From Vanrija pseudolonga (lineage: Eukaryota; Basidiomycota; Tremellomycetes; Trichosporonales; Trichosporonaceae), in NCBI RefSeq assembly GCF_020906515.1, contig NC_085853.1, forward strand, positions 248,001 to 312,000: a DNA stretch of 64,000 bases, in the 5' to 3' direction. Made by a program: the position numbers and the translations under genes. Within the stretch, counting starts at the first letter, position 1, and every line of letters begins with the position of its first letter. Positions 19,568-29,210 of the stretch are shown here, piece by piece. The notes beneath the pieces are model-generated. The model was not told the origin of the DNA, did not search any database, and saw nothing but the letters and a program-made list of their open reading frames with translations.

Positions 19568-21317
19568 TTACAGGGGACGTGGGGTCGCCGCCGCCGGGCC
19601 AACAGCAGCACGTACGCCGACCAGCGCGCGGTCCGCGACGTCGAGCAAGCCCAAGAGCGTCTCGTTGTCCTGTACCGCCCCGCAGGCCTCCAGCTCGGCG
19701 ATGCGGCGCTGGTATCCCGCCCGCTCGGCAAGCCACATCGCGACATTGGCGTGCTCCTTTTGGACGGCGTCGTTCCACTTCGCGGTCATATTGCCTCGTT
19801 CCGCGGTCCACGCAGCCTCCTTCTTGGCGTGTTGAGCCCGCTCGGTCACCCACGTGGCGCGCTCCTGGACGTGCTTCTCCCGCTCAGCCTCCCAGGAGGC
19901 CTCGACCACACTGTGCTGAACGCGCTCGGCGCTCCATGCCGCCTCTTCGCTTGCGTGCTGGGCGCGCTCGTCATCCAGCGTGGCGGATAGCTCGGCGAGC
20001 TGCTTCTTCTTGTCGTCGAGCTCGGCGGCGGTGGTGGCGTGCCGTTCGACCTCCGCGCTGAGCGTGGCGGATGTCTCTGCGTTCAGCTTGTGCTGGCTTT
20101 CCAGCGCAGCTTTGTCGGCGCCGCGTTGTTGGTTGTGCTGGAGTTGCTCGAAAGCCCACTGGATCCTCTGCTGGGCGTGCTCTGCCGTTCGGCAACCCAC
20201 GACGCCTTGTCATTCGCGTGCGTCCGCCGCTCGGCGTCCCAGGAAGCCTTGTCCTCCGCGAACCGTTGTCGTTCGGCGCTCCACGCAGCCTCGTTGGAGG
20301 CGTAGCGCTGGTGCTCGGCGTGCCCCTCGTCGTGGAGCTGCTGCCGCTCGGCGTTCCACGCAGCCTCGCTGGCCGCGTACCTCTTCCGCTCAGCGCGCCA
20401 GGCGACCTTGTCCTGGTTGTGCAGCTCCTGCTCCTTCCTCAAGTCGCCAATGGTGACCTTGAGCTGCGCGCGCTCAGTGGCCCACGTAACAGCGTTGGCG
20501 AAGTGCTGCGAGCGCTCGGCTTGCCACTTTTCGCGCTCAAGCTCGTGCATCCTGTCGCGGTGCGTCTGGGTGTTGAAGCGGATCTGGCCGTCTGTCTGGC
20601 GCCAGGCGGGTTCATTGGCGGCGTTCGACAGCTGGACCGGGGCGCTGGGATCGGGATGGCGGATGCCTTCACACTTGATCGGAGTCGGGGGCGAGGGGAT
20701 CGTCACATCGGCGGTGGTGTACCTGGACGAGTGACGCCGCGAGGGACCGACGCCGTCCAGAGATTCGTCCGTTGCCCTCGACTGTGCCGTCAGCGGCCGG
20801 GCTGGCCCACAAACCTACAGTCCGAACCACCCGCCGAGTGACCTTGTCGACAAACACGGCAGTACTGCCGTCCACGAAGGCAAGGTACTGCTCGTTCCGG
20901 CGCGTACTGTTCGGGCACTTCGACCAGCAGGGGTAGCATGCCGTGAGGTGGAACAGGCCACCCGGGGCAGCGACCTTGAACGGGGTCACCCAGCAGTCCC
21001 GCTGGCGCTGACGACACTTCTCGCAGCGTAAGTGTTCCGGCGCTCTGCTCGCGTCAGCCCAGTTAACACCGACGGACGTACCGCACCTTGCCTGCCACCG
21101 AGGAGCCGCTACCCGCGTCTACGTTCAACCCTATCGCCGCCAGCCCCTCCGCGTTGAGCTCCCTGCCCACCGGCAGCTCGGTGAAGAGGTACCTAAGCAC
21201 GCTGGACCGTGCCGGGGCCGGCTGGGGCGACAAAGGATTTGGCGGGAGGGCCTGCTCCGCCCGTGGCGGCGGTATCGCTATACGCGCGCCGCGGCGGGAG
21301 TCCTTGGTCGGCGGCAT
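19568..21317 (-). pseudogene. Array paralog 10: six-Cys member with the longest 14-residue repeat coiled coil, one frameshift
   Basis: Exon 1 21317-21082 ends YLFTELPVGRELNAEGLAAI. Exon 2 21044-20819 has CEKC, QRDC, 18-residue spacer WVTPFKVAAPGGLFHLTA, CYPC and SKC, then YLAFVDGSTAVFVDKVT. The start of exon 3 is uncertain (candidate acceptors near 20721 and 20674). Exon 3 is a regular coiled coil of 14-residue units such as AWSAERQRFAEDKA and SWDAERRTHANDKA, continuing to RALVGVRAAVG at the end. At about 20185 the repeat moves to a different frame. The text WVAERAEHAQQRIQW would need one more G in a CGG/GCAG context. Either a single-base deletion or an assembly error. Confidence 0.65.
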
Positions 21318-21946
21318 GTCTTGTGGTGCTGGGAAGGTCCCGGTGAGTCGCAGGGATAGTGTTAAGGCGATAGGGAGTTGGGGGAGTGTTGGAGGAGGAT
21401 GGTGGGATGAAGAGAGGAGGATGACGAGCCGTGTTGTCGTCGGGTTGAGAAGACTCGTGTTGTGTGTGCCTCCAGAGGGGGCACCACGCCCCCGCGCCCG
21501 TCCCCGCGCCTCTCATGGTGTTACCGCGAGGCGAGGGCGCCGTGGATCAGTGTGTGCCATCCATCGCAATCTATCCCTTTCGAGACCGTCTGATGCTTCT
21601 CAGTCGAGATCAGCAGGGGATGGAGCCGCCCTGCCGTCGTGCGCGGTGGGCAGGACAACCGTCGTGGCACCTGTTTGACCGCCACGCTGATCCGCCACTA
21701 TGCCATTGCCCCCTCGAGCCTCGAGGCGTCGTGCCGTCCTTGCGCACTCCGGCACAACGGTACACCCTTGTTAGCGTGAAACACGATCAGTCCCTCGCGT
21801 CGAGATGTCGCGATCTGCACGCATGTGCCGCTCGATGACGACGGGCATTGTCCCACCCAGTCACGGCCACCGCCTCCGTCCTGGCACTACAAACTCACTG
21901 CACCAACCTCATCTACAAACCTGGCCCAAGCCACTCCCACCACGTA
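21318..21946. other. Intergenic spacer, array paralogs 10-11
   Basis: 629 bp. No convincing gene. It contains the divergent 5' flank of paralog 10 and the 3' flank of paralog 11. Confidence 0.5.
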
Positions 21947-22929
21947 TCACGCCCGCCCCACCCCGACAGCAGCGCGCATCGCCCCCAGGTTCCGGCGCAT
22001 GGAGGCCATGAGCTCGAGGAGCGCGGCGCGGTCCTCTACCTTGTTGTCGAGCAGCGCGTCGGCCTCCCAAGCGTCCTTCTCCTCGGCGTACCGCTGGCGT
22101 TCGTCATCGAGCTCAGCCCGCGCCGTGGCGAGCTCGCGGTCCTTGGCCACTAGGGCAGATCCCACCGCTGCCATGCGGCGGGTGAGCTCGTGGCACTGCT
22201 GTACCAGCTCTGCCTCCCTCGCCTGCCAAGCGGCACGCTCGGCGGCGTGTTCGTCGCCCTCAGCGGCGCTGAGCATGGTGATGTCGCCCGCCGGGCTGTC
22301 GGCGCGGACGTCGAGACCGGCATCAGAGACGGCGGAGGCCTGGGTGGTCTCCTGAGGATCCGCTGCCGTCCTCTCGGCGCTCAGCTCGACCTGGGGCTGC
22401 TGAGGCTGGTTGCTTGCGCTCGCGGCGTCCGACTGGTTCGAGAACTTGGGCGCAGTCAGCGCCCCACCGCTTCACACCAACTCACCGTAACAACAATCTG
22501 ACTGTTCCCCCTGGTGACCGTCACCGCAGTGTTCTCATCAACAAAGGCGAGATAAACAAGCTTGTTTCGAATATCGCCCTCGCACCTCTCGCCCTTGGAT
22601 GTGTAGCCGTGGCAGCTCGTCGTGTTAAAGAAACCGCCGCGCTCGGCAACCTTGAGCCCGGTCATCCAGCACACGCGTTGCTTATCGAGGCATCCAGCGC
22701 AGTACACATGTGGCGGGGCGCTGACCGCAGTGTCAGCTACGTCTCTCCCGCTTCCCAAGGCCGCGAGGACGTACGGGTAGAAGTTCTTGGGTTCCTTTTG
22801 CTTTTTGTATGCCACTTTGAGCTCTGGCGACCCGTAACCGATTGCGGCCATCTGTTCTGCATTGAGAATGGTACCCTTGGGAAGGTCACGGAACATGTAC
22901 GTGGGGGCTTCGGTGGAGCCGATGTCCAT
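21947..22929 (-). CDS. Array paralog 11: compact, apparently intact Cys-domain member
   Basis: Exons 22929-22775, 22720-22486 and 22444-21947 (295 aa); phases 2 then 0. Exon 1 ends YMFRDLPKGTILNAEQMAAI, close to paralog 9. Exon 2 has CAGC, QRVC, spacer WMTGLKVAERGGFFNTTS, then C with Tyr in place of the fifth Cys (SCHGYTSKGERC), then YLAFVDENTAVTVTRG. Exon 3 starts with a Gln/Ala/Ser linker (NQPQQPQVEL) and has a coiled coil AAERAAWQAREAELVQQCHE to RAALLELMASMRRNLGAMRA, ending AVGVGRA. The end matches paralogs 9 and 10, so the three form a subgroup. TATAAAG lies about 75 bp upstream. Confidence 0.75.
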
Positions 22930-23004
22930 GGCTGGCTTGGGTGAGTGGTTAATATGCTGCTTGAGGGGACTGTAGAGTGACGAGTGGAGAGCCAGCAGGG
23001 CTGC

Positions 23005-23012
23005 CTTTATAG
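23005..23012 (-). promoter_or_regulatory. TATA box for array paralog 11
   Basis: CTATAAAG on the minus strand about 75-80 bp upstream of the ATG at 22929. Confidence 0.5.
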
Positions 23013-23217
23013 ACACGGGACAGCTCGAGGTGGGCACCCTGGTGCGAGGCAACACCAACGCGAGCACGCGCCAGAGGAAGGAGATGCTGTGTTGTGAGCC
23101 TCGACCCGGCGCGAGGTGACAAGGGTGAGGAGTGTGAGACGTTGTTGAAACCCACAAGGTCAGCGTTTGTGAGTCGTCACAGCTGCCGCCCAGCGCGCCA
23201 TGCCCAAGCTGCATAAC

Positions 23218-23856
23218 CTACACCCTCTTGAGCCCTAACACCTCAGTGACGGGCACCAGCCGCCTATCGCTCGTGGCCACGCTCCCCTCCTTGGTCCAGA
23301 GCGGGGGGTAGAAGCTGAAGCTCTTGTCCGCCGTGGCGTTCTTCATGTCGCCCTTCCACGTAGGCCAGCGGAGGCTGGCGTAAAACTGGTTTACCGCGCC
23401 GCTGAGCATCGACGCGACCCACGCGCCGTGCCCGAGCTCGAGGTTCTCCCACTCCAGCGCGTCAGGGGCGAGGTAGTGGATCTTGCCCGGGTTACCGAGC
23501 ACGCCGCCGTCGAGCGCGAAGAACCCGCCGACGACATCGTCGCCGACGAGGATCATGCCTGCCGCCGTGGCGTCCGAAGCGGGGATAGTGAACGACGTGC
23601 CCGGCGGCACCAACTTGCGCGGTAGCTCCGCACTGCCGCCGCCATAGATCCGCAGCCAGTAGTCCACGATCATCCCGCCAGTGGAGTACGCCAGCGTGCC
23701 GAGGAACGAGCCCGTCGTGAATCCCAGCTGTTGGAGGGTGGTGCCGGCGTAGTCGGGCGCAGGGAGGAGGGTGACGGCGCTTGGTGACGCCGCGATCCAC
23801 TCATGTAGCTCGGGGAGCGCGGGGTCGTCGCTTAGCAGCTCGGCGAGGGGGCGCAT
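23218..23856 (-). CDS. DUF2625 family protein, intronless, bacterial-type
   Basis: Single exon, 212 aa, ATG at 23856. The text matches the DUF2625 family along its full length: ALPELHEWIAASPSAVTLLP, TTGSFLGTLAYSTGGMIVDY, ILVGDDVVGGFFALDGGVLG, GKIHYLAPDALEWENLELGH and FYASLRWPTWKGDM, ending SFYPPLWTKEG. DUF2625 proteins are known mainly from bacteria (actinobacteria, proteobacteria); no activity is established. The gene has no intron, although its neighbours all have them, and it sits inside the fungal paralog array in the same orientation. Horizontal gain from bacteria is the natural inference, but a patchily kept fungal family is possible. Confidence 0.85.
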   Translation of the reverse strand: MRPLAELLSDDPALPELHEWIAASPSAVTLLPAPDYAGTTLQQLGFTTGSFLGTLAYSTGGMIVDYWLRIYGGGSAELPRKLVPPGTSFTIPASDATAAGMILVGDDVVGGFFALDGGVLGNPGKIHYLAPDALEWENLELGHGAWVASMLSGAVNQFYASLRWPTWKGDMKNATADKSFSFYPPLWTKEGSVATSDRRLVPVTEVLGLKRV

Positions 23857-24278
23857 GAGAGGTGGTGGGTGGGACGGAGCTGGGCTTTAGGTTGCCGCGG
23901 GGTAGTGGACGCGTCGAGGGGACCTCCGAGGGGCCAGCTTGCGATCCGTGTCGGACAGCATTGCAGTCAAAGGTGCAGCGCGTCGACAGGAGGTCGCGGA
24001 TCACGATCGAGCGTTTCATACTGCGGGGTGCCTGCCTTGACGTCAGAGGTGTCAGCCATCACGTGACGTCCTCACTGTTTGTGGCACCAGGCTGTGGCAG
24101 TGGCACATGACTGGCAGCGGCGTTTAAATTGTTACTTCATCATCGTGCTGTTGCCCAAAACAAAACGCAGCAACTGGGTATGCCTAGATACATATCTGTG
24201 ACTGTCAGTGTCGTCCACAAGTGACACCACTTACATGTCTTATGTGTACATCGAACCTGCACTCGCAGGATCCGTTCT
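23857..24278. other. Spacer upstream of the DUF2625 gene
   Basis: 422 bp. It contains CACGTGACGTC at 24061-24071, a composite of an E-box and a CRE-like half. No gene seen. Confidence 0.45.
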
Positions 24279-25857
24279 TTAGCGTTGCTGCGGGCCTGCG
24301 GGGGCTGCCTGGGACCAGGCGACGAAGGCCGCCAGATGCCCGTTTGTCTCCTGTAGCTCCCTGTCACGGCTCGCGATGGTGGCTGTGTACTCTTCCTCCC
24401 TCTGCTTCCACTCGGCCTCCCGTGCCACAAGCTGGTCCGTAGCCTGGACAAGCTCCGATTCCTTGGCGGCCAACTTCTCCGCTGTTGCAGCCAACTCGGC
24501 CTCCTTGGAGATCCGAGCAGCGCGCTCCCTCTCCAGCGCCTCCTCAGTCCTGCGTCGAGCCACCTTCTCTGTCTCCATTGCGTTCCTATGGAAAGCCAGG
24601 AGGACCTTCTTCTTTCTCTTCATTGCGGCGAACCTTAGCAACTCGTGCTTGAGGGCGAGGGTGGTGGTGGTTCTCTGCGAGGACTTCTTCTTCTTCTTCT
24701 TGGTGCGGGTACCGCTGAAGGACGGCATCGGGACCAGCTCAGTAGGCTGGATTGGGAGTGAATCATCGGCCTCGTTGTCCATATCCGAGACTGGCTGGAC
24801 ATGTCAGCTTGCTTCCTCATGTCTATCTCACCGTTCCGCAAGGCTGGAGGGTTGTCCGATCAACCCGCAAAGCATGGCGAAGGGAGGTAAAGGCCACATA
24901 ACAGTCCGTCTCGAGACCCCAATGGTGCTCTCCGTACTTTTGGCAGCGAGAGAGACACGGCTCATCATCCATATAGCCCCCTTTCTCCGCGACTTTGTAT
25001 ACCTCGACCCAGCACTCTTGATTCGAACTGCGGCATTCAGGGCATGCGAAGTGTCTAGGCAGGCTGTACGGGTCAGACACGATTTGACCCACGGATTTGC
25101 GGACTTACAGATACATCTCCACCTCCATACACGTCCCGTCGTCAAGGAGAACGCCCTTCATCTCCGGTCCGCGGCACCCGAGCTCCAGCATCTGGTCGTG
25201 AGATAGGCTTTCGCCGACCTCAGTTGTTGCAAACAGGTAACCGGGTTCCAGGGGTGAGGGGGGCGGCGAAGTTGAGTGCCTCTGCTGAGCTGGAGAGGGG
25301 ATAGGAGAGTTGCTGTGGTCGCTCCCGGAGTCCTCCATCTCAGCATCATCGTCGCCGTCGCTCCCGGAATCGTCAGAGACGATTGTTCCCTCCTCCTCGC
25401 CGACGTTCTCGCCGTTGTCCACCCAGTTAGGATCGGCGGCGTCGTTGTACCTGAATTTGGGCTCGAATTAAGTGTGGGGTTGCAGCCTTACTGCCCTGAG
25501 CCCTAAGTCGGTAATGTTGCTGGTGCTTCCTTGGGCACCGCTGCCGACTTGGTTGGGGGATGGGGATTGGTCCAGGGGCGTGTCTGCGTCGTCCTCGGTG
25601 GTAATGTTGCTGTCGCTCTCTTCCTCGCTGTCACTGTCGTCCTCGAAGGTGGCTGTGGCTGTGTCGTTGCTGGTGCCGTCGTGGGAGTCACCCCAAACGT
25701 CCATGCCCTCACCGTCATCGGAGGGAGGTACGGGGGGCAATGGAGATGTAGGGGGCGACGTGGGAGGACCCAGGGAGGGAGAGGTTCTGGAGGGAACCAG
25801 CGCTGGCGGTGGGGACGGGGAGGGGGTGTACGGAACCAGAGGGCGCGAGGGAGTCAT
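24279..25857 (-). CDS. Array paralog 12: diverged Cys-domain member with long acidic N-terminus
   Basis: Likely exons 25857-25492, 25461-25109, 25054-24832 and 24794-24279 (485 aa). The first intron would be only 30 nt, so translation may instead start at the ATG at 25422. The N-terminus is Pro/Ser-rich and acidic. The family motif is altered to YLFATTEVGESLSHDQMLEL. The Cys domain has CPEC, NQEC, the 18-residue spacer WVEVYKVAEKGGYMDDEP, then C-x3-C and a His pair (CLSRCQKYGEHHW), so the last ligands may be His. The strand segment CYVAFTSLRHALRVDRTT is poorly kept. Exon 4 is Lys-rich (GTRTKKKKKKSS) with a coiled coil (ARRRTEEALERERAARISKE, REAEWKQREEEYTATIASRD). The polylysine is a strong nuclear signal candidate. 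Confidence 0.6.
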
Positions 25858-26321
25858 ACTGTTCGAGCTGATGACTGGTGTGGAGCTGTTGTCAGTATGC
25901 TACGGTGAGCGGTGACTCACGCAGGTACAGTACTGTAGGTCAAGACAACAAACAGGTGATGGTGAGTGGAAGAGAGTTGAATGTCAGGATGTCAGGATGA
26001 GTGTTGTCGGCGCACAACATTGGAAAGGGCGCTCGATGTGTGAGTGTGTGCGTGTTGGCCATCCACTCTCGCACCAGGCGCCCTCCCCCTCTGTCAACCT
26101 CCCTCGCCTGGCACCAGCTACTAGACACCCCAATTAAGCTTGTGTGGATTGCCCTGTAGATGTGGCCTCTTTCCTGCTCTGCCGACGGCGCAACAATTCG
26201 CCTGCTGTCCGACATGTCGTGTCATTTCTGCTCGCCCACGTCAGGCCGCATTACTATGCCGTTCTGCCAGCACAGCGAGAGAAGTGGTGAGCGTATATTG
26301 TATGCATTCTACTTGGCATTT
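25858..26321. other. Spacer, array paralogs 12-13
   Basis: About 460 bp. No gene or family motif. The region around 26040-26060 is TG-rich simple sequence. Confidence 0.45.
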
Positions 26322-27216
26322 TCACGACCTAGACCCACCCGTGGCCACCGTGGGCTCGCCATTGATGACGCGCCGCTTGAACTCGGCGAGCTCGTGCAGC
26401 ACGTGCTGGAACCAGTTGCGCTCGCGGCCCCAAGCGTCGGCGTCCTTCTCCCACTGTGCCTCCTTCTCCTTCCAAGCAGCCTCGGCGGCCAATGAGCCTC
26501 CTTCTCAGCGGTAAGCTGCTCTATCTGGGCCTGCATGTCGGCCAGGCGCTGTTGGAGCGCGGCGGTCGTCTCGTCCGCCCCATCGTCGGCGTCTTCCTCC
26601 TCTGGAACGGGCTCGCGCTGGTGTCAGACACGTCGCCCATAAGACCTACCTGTACCGGCTCGAGTGTGGAGCTGTTCAAAAAAACCGCGGTGTTGGGCCC
26701 AGTGAACGCGACGTACAGCCCCTTGGTAACGGTGCTGACCTCGCACCCGCCGACCTTGGTGCAGCGCTGGCACGCGGTGAGGTTGAAGAGGCCGCCCGCG
26801 GCGGCCACGACCGGCGCTTCGATCCAGCACTGGTCACCACGGCACGCCCTGCAGGCGAGGGATGATGGCACACTGGGGCTCAGCTGGAGGCGAGGAAAGC
26901 CGACTCACTGGTACATCTGGACCAGGCGGTAGGAGCCGTGCTTGCGCGACACCTTCCTCCAGCTGGGGGCGCCGAAGCCTGCCTGCGCCATTTCGGGGGC
27001 GGTGAGGCGGTAACCTACGGGCAGATCGGGGAACATGTAGGCAGTAGAGGAGGAGGGGTTGGGGCCGTCGTCGTCGCGTTGGTCGTCCTCGCCGGGGAGG
27101 GAGGACAGCGGGGACGAGGGTGTCGGAGAGGGGGCGCGCGCTGCAGAGCTGGTGATGGGTGGCGATAGGCGCGGGGAGCGGCGCGCACCGGTGGGCGAGT
27201 GCCTCTGTGCCGGCAT
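26322..27216 (-). pseudogene. Array paralog 13: six-Cys member with one frameshift in the coiled coil
   Basis: Exons 27216-26909, 26872-26650 and 26617 onward; phases 2 then 0. Exon 1 begins MPAQRHSPTGARRSP and ends YMFPDLPVGYRLTAPEMAQA. Exon 2: CRAC, GDQC, 18-residue spacer WIEAPVVAAAGGLFNLTA, CQRC, GGC, then YVAFTGPNTAVFLNSST. Exon 3 begins REPVPEEEDADDGADE and LQQRLADMQAQIEQL. At about 26490 the frame changes by one base, after which the expected AAWKEKEAQWEKDADAWGRE and RNWFQHVLHELAEFKR follow to a stop at 26322. Comparison with paralog 14 shows a one-base loss. In the unshifted frame the protein ends at 26309 after unrelated residues. Confidence 0.65.
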
Positions 27217-27707
27217 ACCGTCTAGTGGTACTGTACTCGTCCTAGTGGAAGGGACTTATTGTACTGAATGTGTGGGTGAATGAGCAGTTGAGAGCTTGTG
27301 TGTGAATGGTGGTCGGGGCGTGGAGATTGGCGGGATTATCGTCGCAATCCCTCGTGCCCTCGTGCCCCTTTGGACAACGACGACTTGGAACGATGCATAC
27401 CATCCCTAATGCTCACGTCCAAGTCTCAATACATCAACAAGGCGATTATAATGTACAACACAGGAGTAACGTCTGTCTGTGTATATTATTCTGCTCACCC
27501 CGTCCCAACAATAGACAGCCGGCATGTCAGTCTTGCTGGCGAACAAGCCCCACTCACTGCCACCGACTGACAACCGATCAACAAGCCCCACTTCACTACG
27601 CCCCATCACGATCAAGTATAGCCTTGAATACACCTTCGCTGGCCGCCCGGTGGCGGCTCGCTTCGCCAACAAAGCGACACACCTCGGGGCCTAGGTAGGC
27701 ACGTCCT
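27217..27707. other. Spacer downstream of the 27.7-kb remnant
   Basis: 491 bp without a gene-like signal. AT content is slightly higher around 27410-27500. Confidence 0.45.
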
Positions 27708-28298
27708 CTAGCATGGCCGGTGCGCTGGGTGAGCCTCCTCCCGCTGCTGGCGGGAAGCGAGTAGATCGAGTTCGATGCGGTTCGCCTTGAGCTGGAACAT
27801 CACGGCCTCGATGGACTGCACTTGGGGGGTGGGGTTATCCGAAGCGCCGCGCAGCCCGTAAATGGCGCGTTGGATCGCGCCCGCCACGTCCTGGTCGCTC
27901 CCACCCGGCCCAGCGCGAACGGCGCGCTCCTCAGCGAGGACGCGTCCCGTGCCCACCCCCGCCAACTGGGCTTCGAGTGCTTTGATGCGCGCCTCCAACT
28001 TCTGCCTCTCGTTGGACGTCACCTGCCGCAAGTCAGAGAGCTTCCTCTCGTACTGAGTCTTGAGGTGGTCGAGTTCGGCTTCATGGGCGCTACGCTGCGT
28101 AGCACGTTTCGTGGCGTTCTCGATGCGTTCAATGCGAAGCTGGTCTCACCACCGTAGGATTTGGGAGGCCATTTCTTCGTCTGCAGTTGCTGCCTGGAGT
28201 GATGTGGGCCCCCTGAGCTCGAGGGGAGCCGCGAACGCCTTGTACACCTCCTCCTCTGTCCCCCTTAGGACGTCCTGCGGAAACTCTACCTCCTAAGA
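27708..28298 (-). pseudogene. Remnant coiled-coil gene (3' part), one in-frame stop
   Basis: Reading from an acceptor-like TTCTTAG at about 28299, the frame runs EVEFPQDVLRGTEEEVYKAF to ASQILRW, meets a TGA, then continues DQLRIERIENATKRATQRSA and ERQKLEARIKALEAQLAG to a stop at 27708. The second half is a good coiled coil followed by a helical tail (GAIQRAIYGLRGASDNPTPQ). It starts only about 25 bp after the stop of paralog 14 and has no visible 5' part. It shows no PVG or Cys motif and I cannot link it firmly to the array family. It may be the surviving 3' end of another gene or a failed 3' exon of paralog 14. Confidence 0.4.
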
Positions 28299-28322
28299 AA
28301 GATGCCTAAGCTTCATTACGGC

Positions 28323-29210
28323 CTATGCTGAACTACCCGAACCCCCTGCCTCCTCCTTCGCAAGGGCCTGTCGCTTAAACTCGCAAAGCTGATGCAGCAC
28401 GTGCTGGAACCAATTCCGCTCGCGGTCCCACCCCTCTTTCTTCTCCTTCCATTCAGCCTCCTTCTTCTTCCATTCAGCCTCCTTCTCCTTCCACGCAGCC
28501 TCAGCGGCCAACAGGGACTCCTTCCCAGTCAACAGCTGGTCGATCTTGGCCTGCATGTTGTTCAGGCGCTGTTGGACCTCCGATATCTCTTGAGCGTCGT
28601 CATCGGGGTCGGCGTCGGCGTCTTCCTCCTCCGGTACGGGTGAGGGCTGGTGTCAGGATTGATCACAACAGAAACTCACCTGCAGCGGCTCCAAAGACAG
28701 CGTGGGTGAAGCTGTGGTGGAGGGTGCCCGGGGTGCCGAGCTGATATCGAGCGGTGACAGCCGCAACTCCTGGCCAGCCCCGGTACGTGAGTGGATCTGT
28801 TCTGGTATGCTGTCCGCTTGTTCTCTTCTCGATGGAAGAGACTTGCTTGCTGGAGGGGTCTGCGGATAGTTGTAACATTGTGTCTGGAGCGGATGAGGAA
28901 GCTCACCGGGAGACAGAACTAGGCCCAGGGCGTTTGTCGTCTCCGGGGGCGGCGAGAGGTTTTGTTGCTTTTCCACTGGCTCTTCCGTCCGGGCCGTCGC
29001 ATTGGGACCGAGGTTGGGGGCCTTAATGGTGGTCCAGTTCTTGGTACTGAACCTGGCGCCGGTCTGAACCTTGGTGAGAGGGTTGGCGGCCACCGCCTGG
29101 CTCGGGCCACCGGTTGCTCGCTCGACACGCCGTTGAGTCTTGACGCGCTTGGGTGGTGGGGGGTTGGACGACGGGTTTCGTGCGCTGCCAGGGTTTGGTG
29201 AAGGAGCCAT
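28323..29210 (-). CDS. Array paralog 14: Cys-less member sharing its C-terminus with paralog 13
   Basis: Two exons, 29210-28680 and 28646-28323 (284 aa), phase 0. The donor and acceptor sit exactly as in paralog 13 (SLEPLQ|PSPVPEEEDADAD against LEPVQ|REPVPEEEDADDG). Exon 1 is disordered with an NLS-like PPPKRVKTQRRVER and has no PVG or Cys motif. Exon 2 contains LNNMQAKIDQLLTGKESLLA and then Trp at every seventh residue (AAWKEKEAEWKKKEAEWKEK), ending ERNWFQHVLHQLCEFKRQAL. The C-terminal module is therefore a duplicate of that in paralog 13, kept open here while it is shifted there. Function unknown. Confidence 0.7.
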
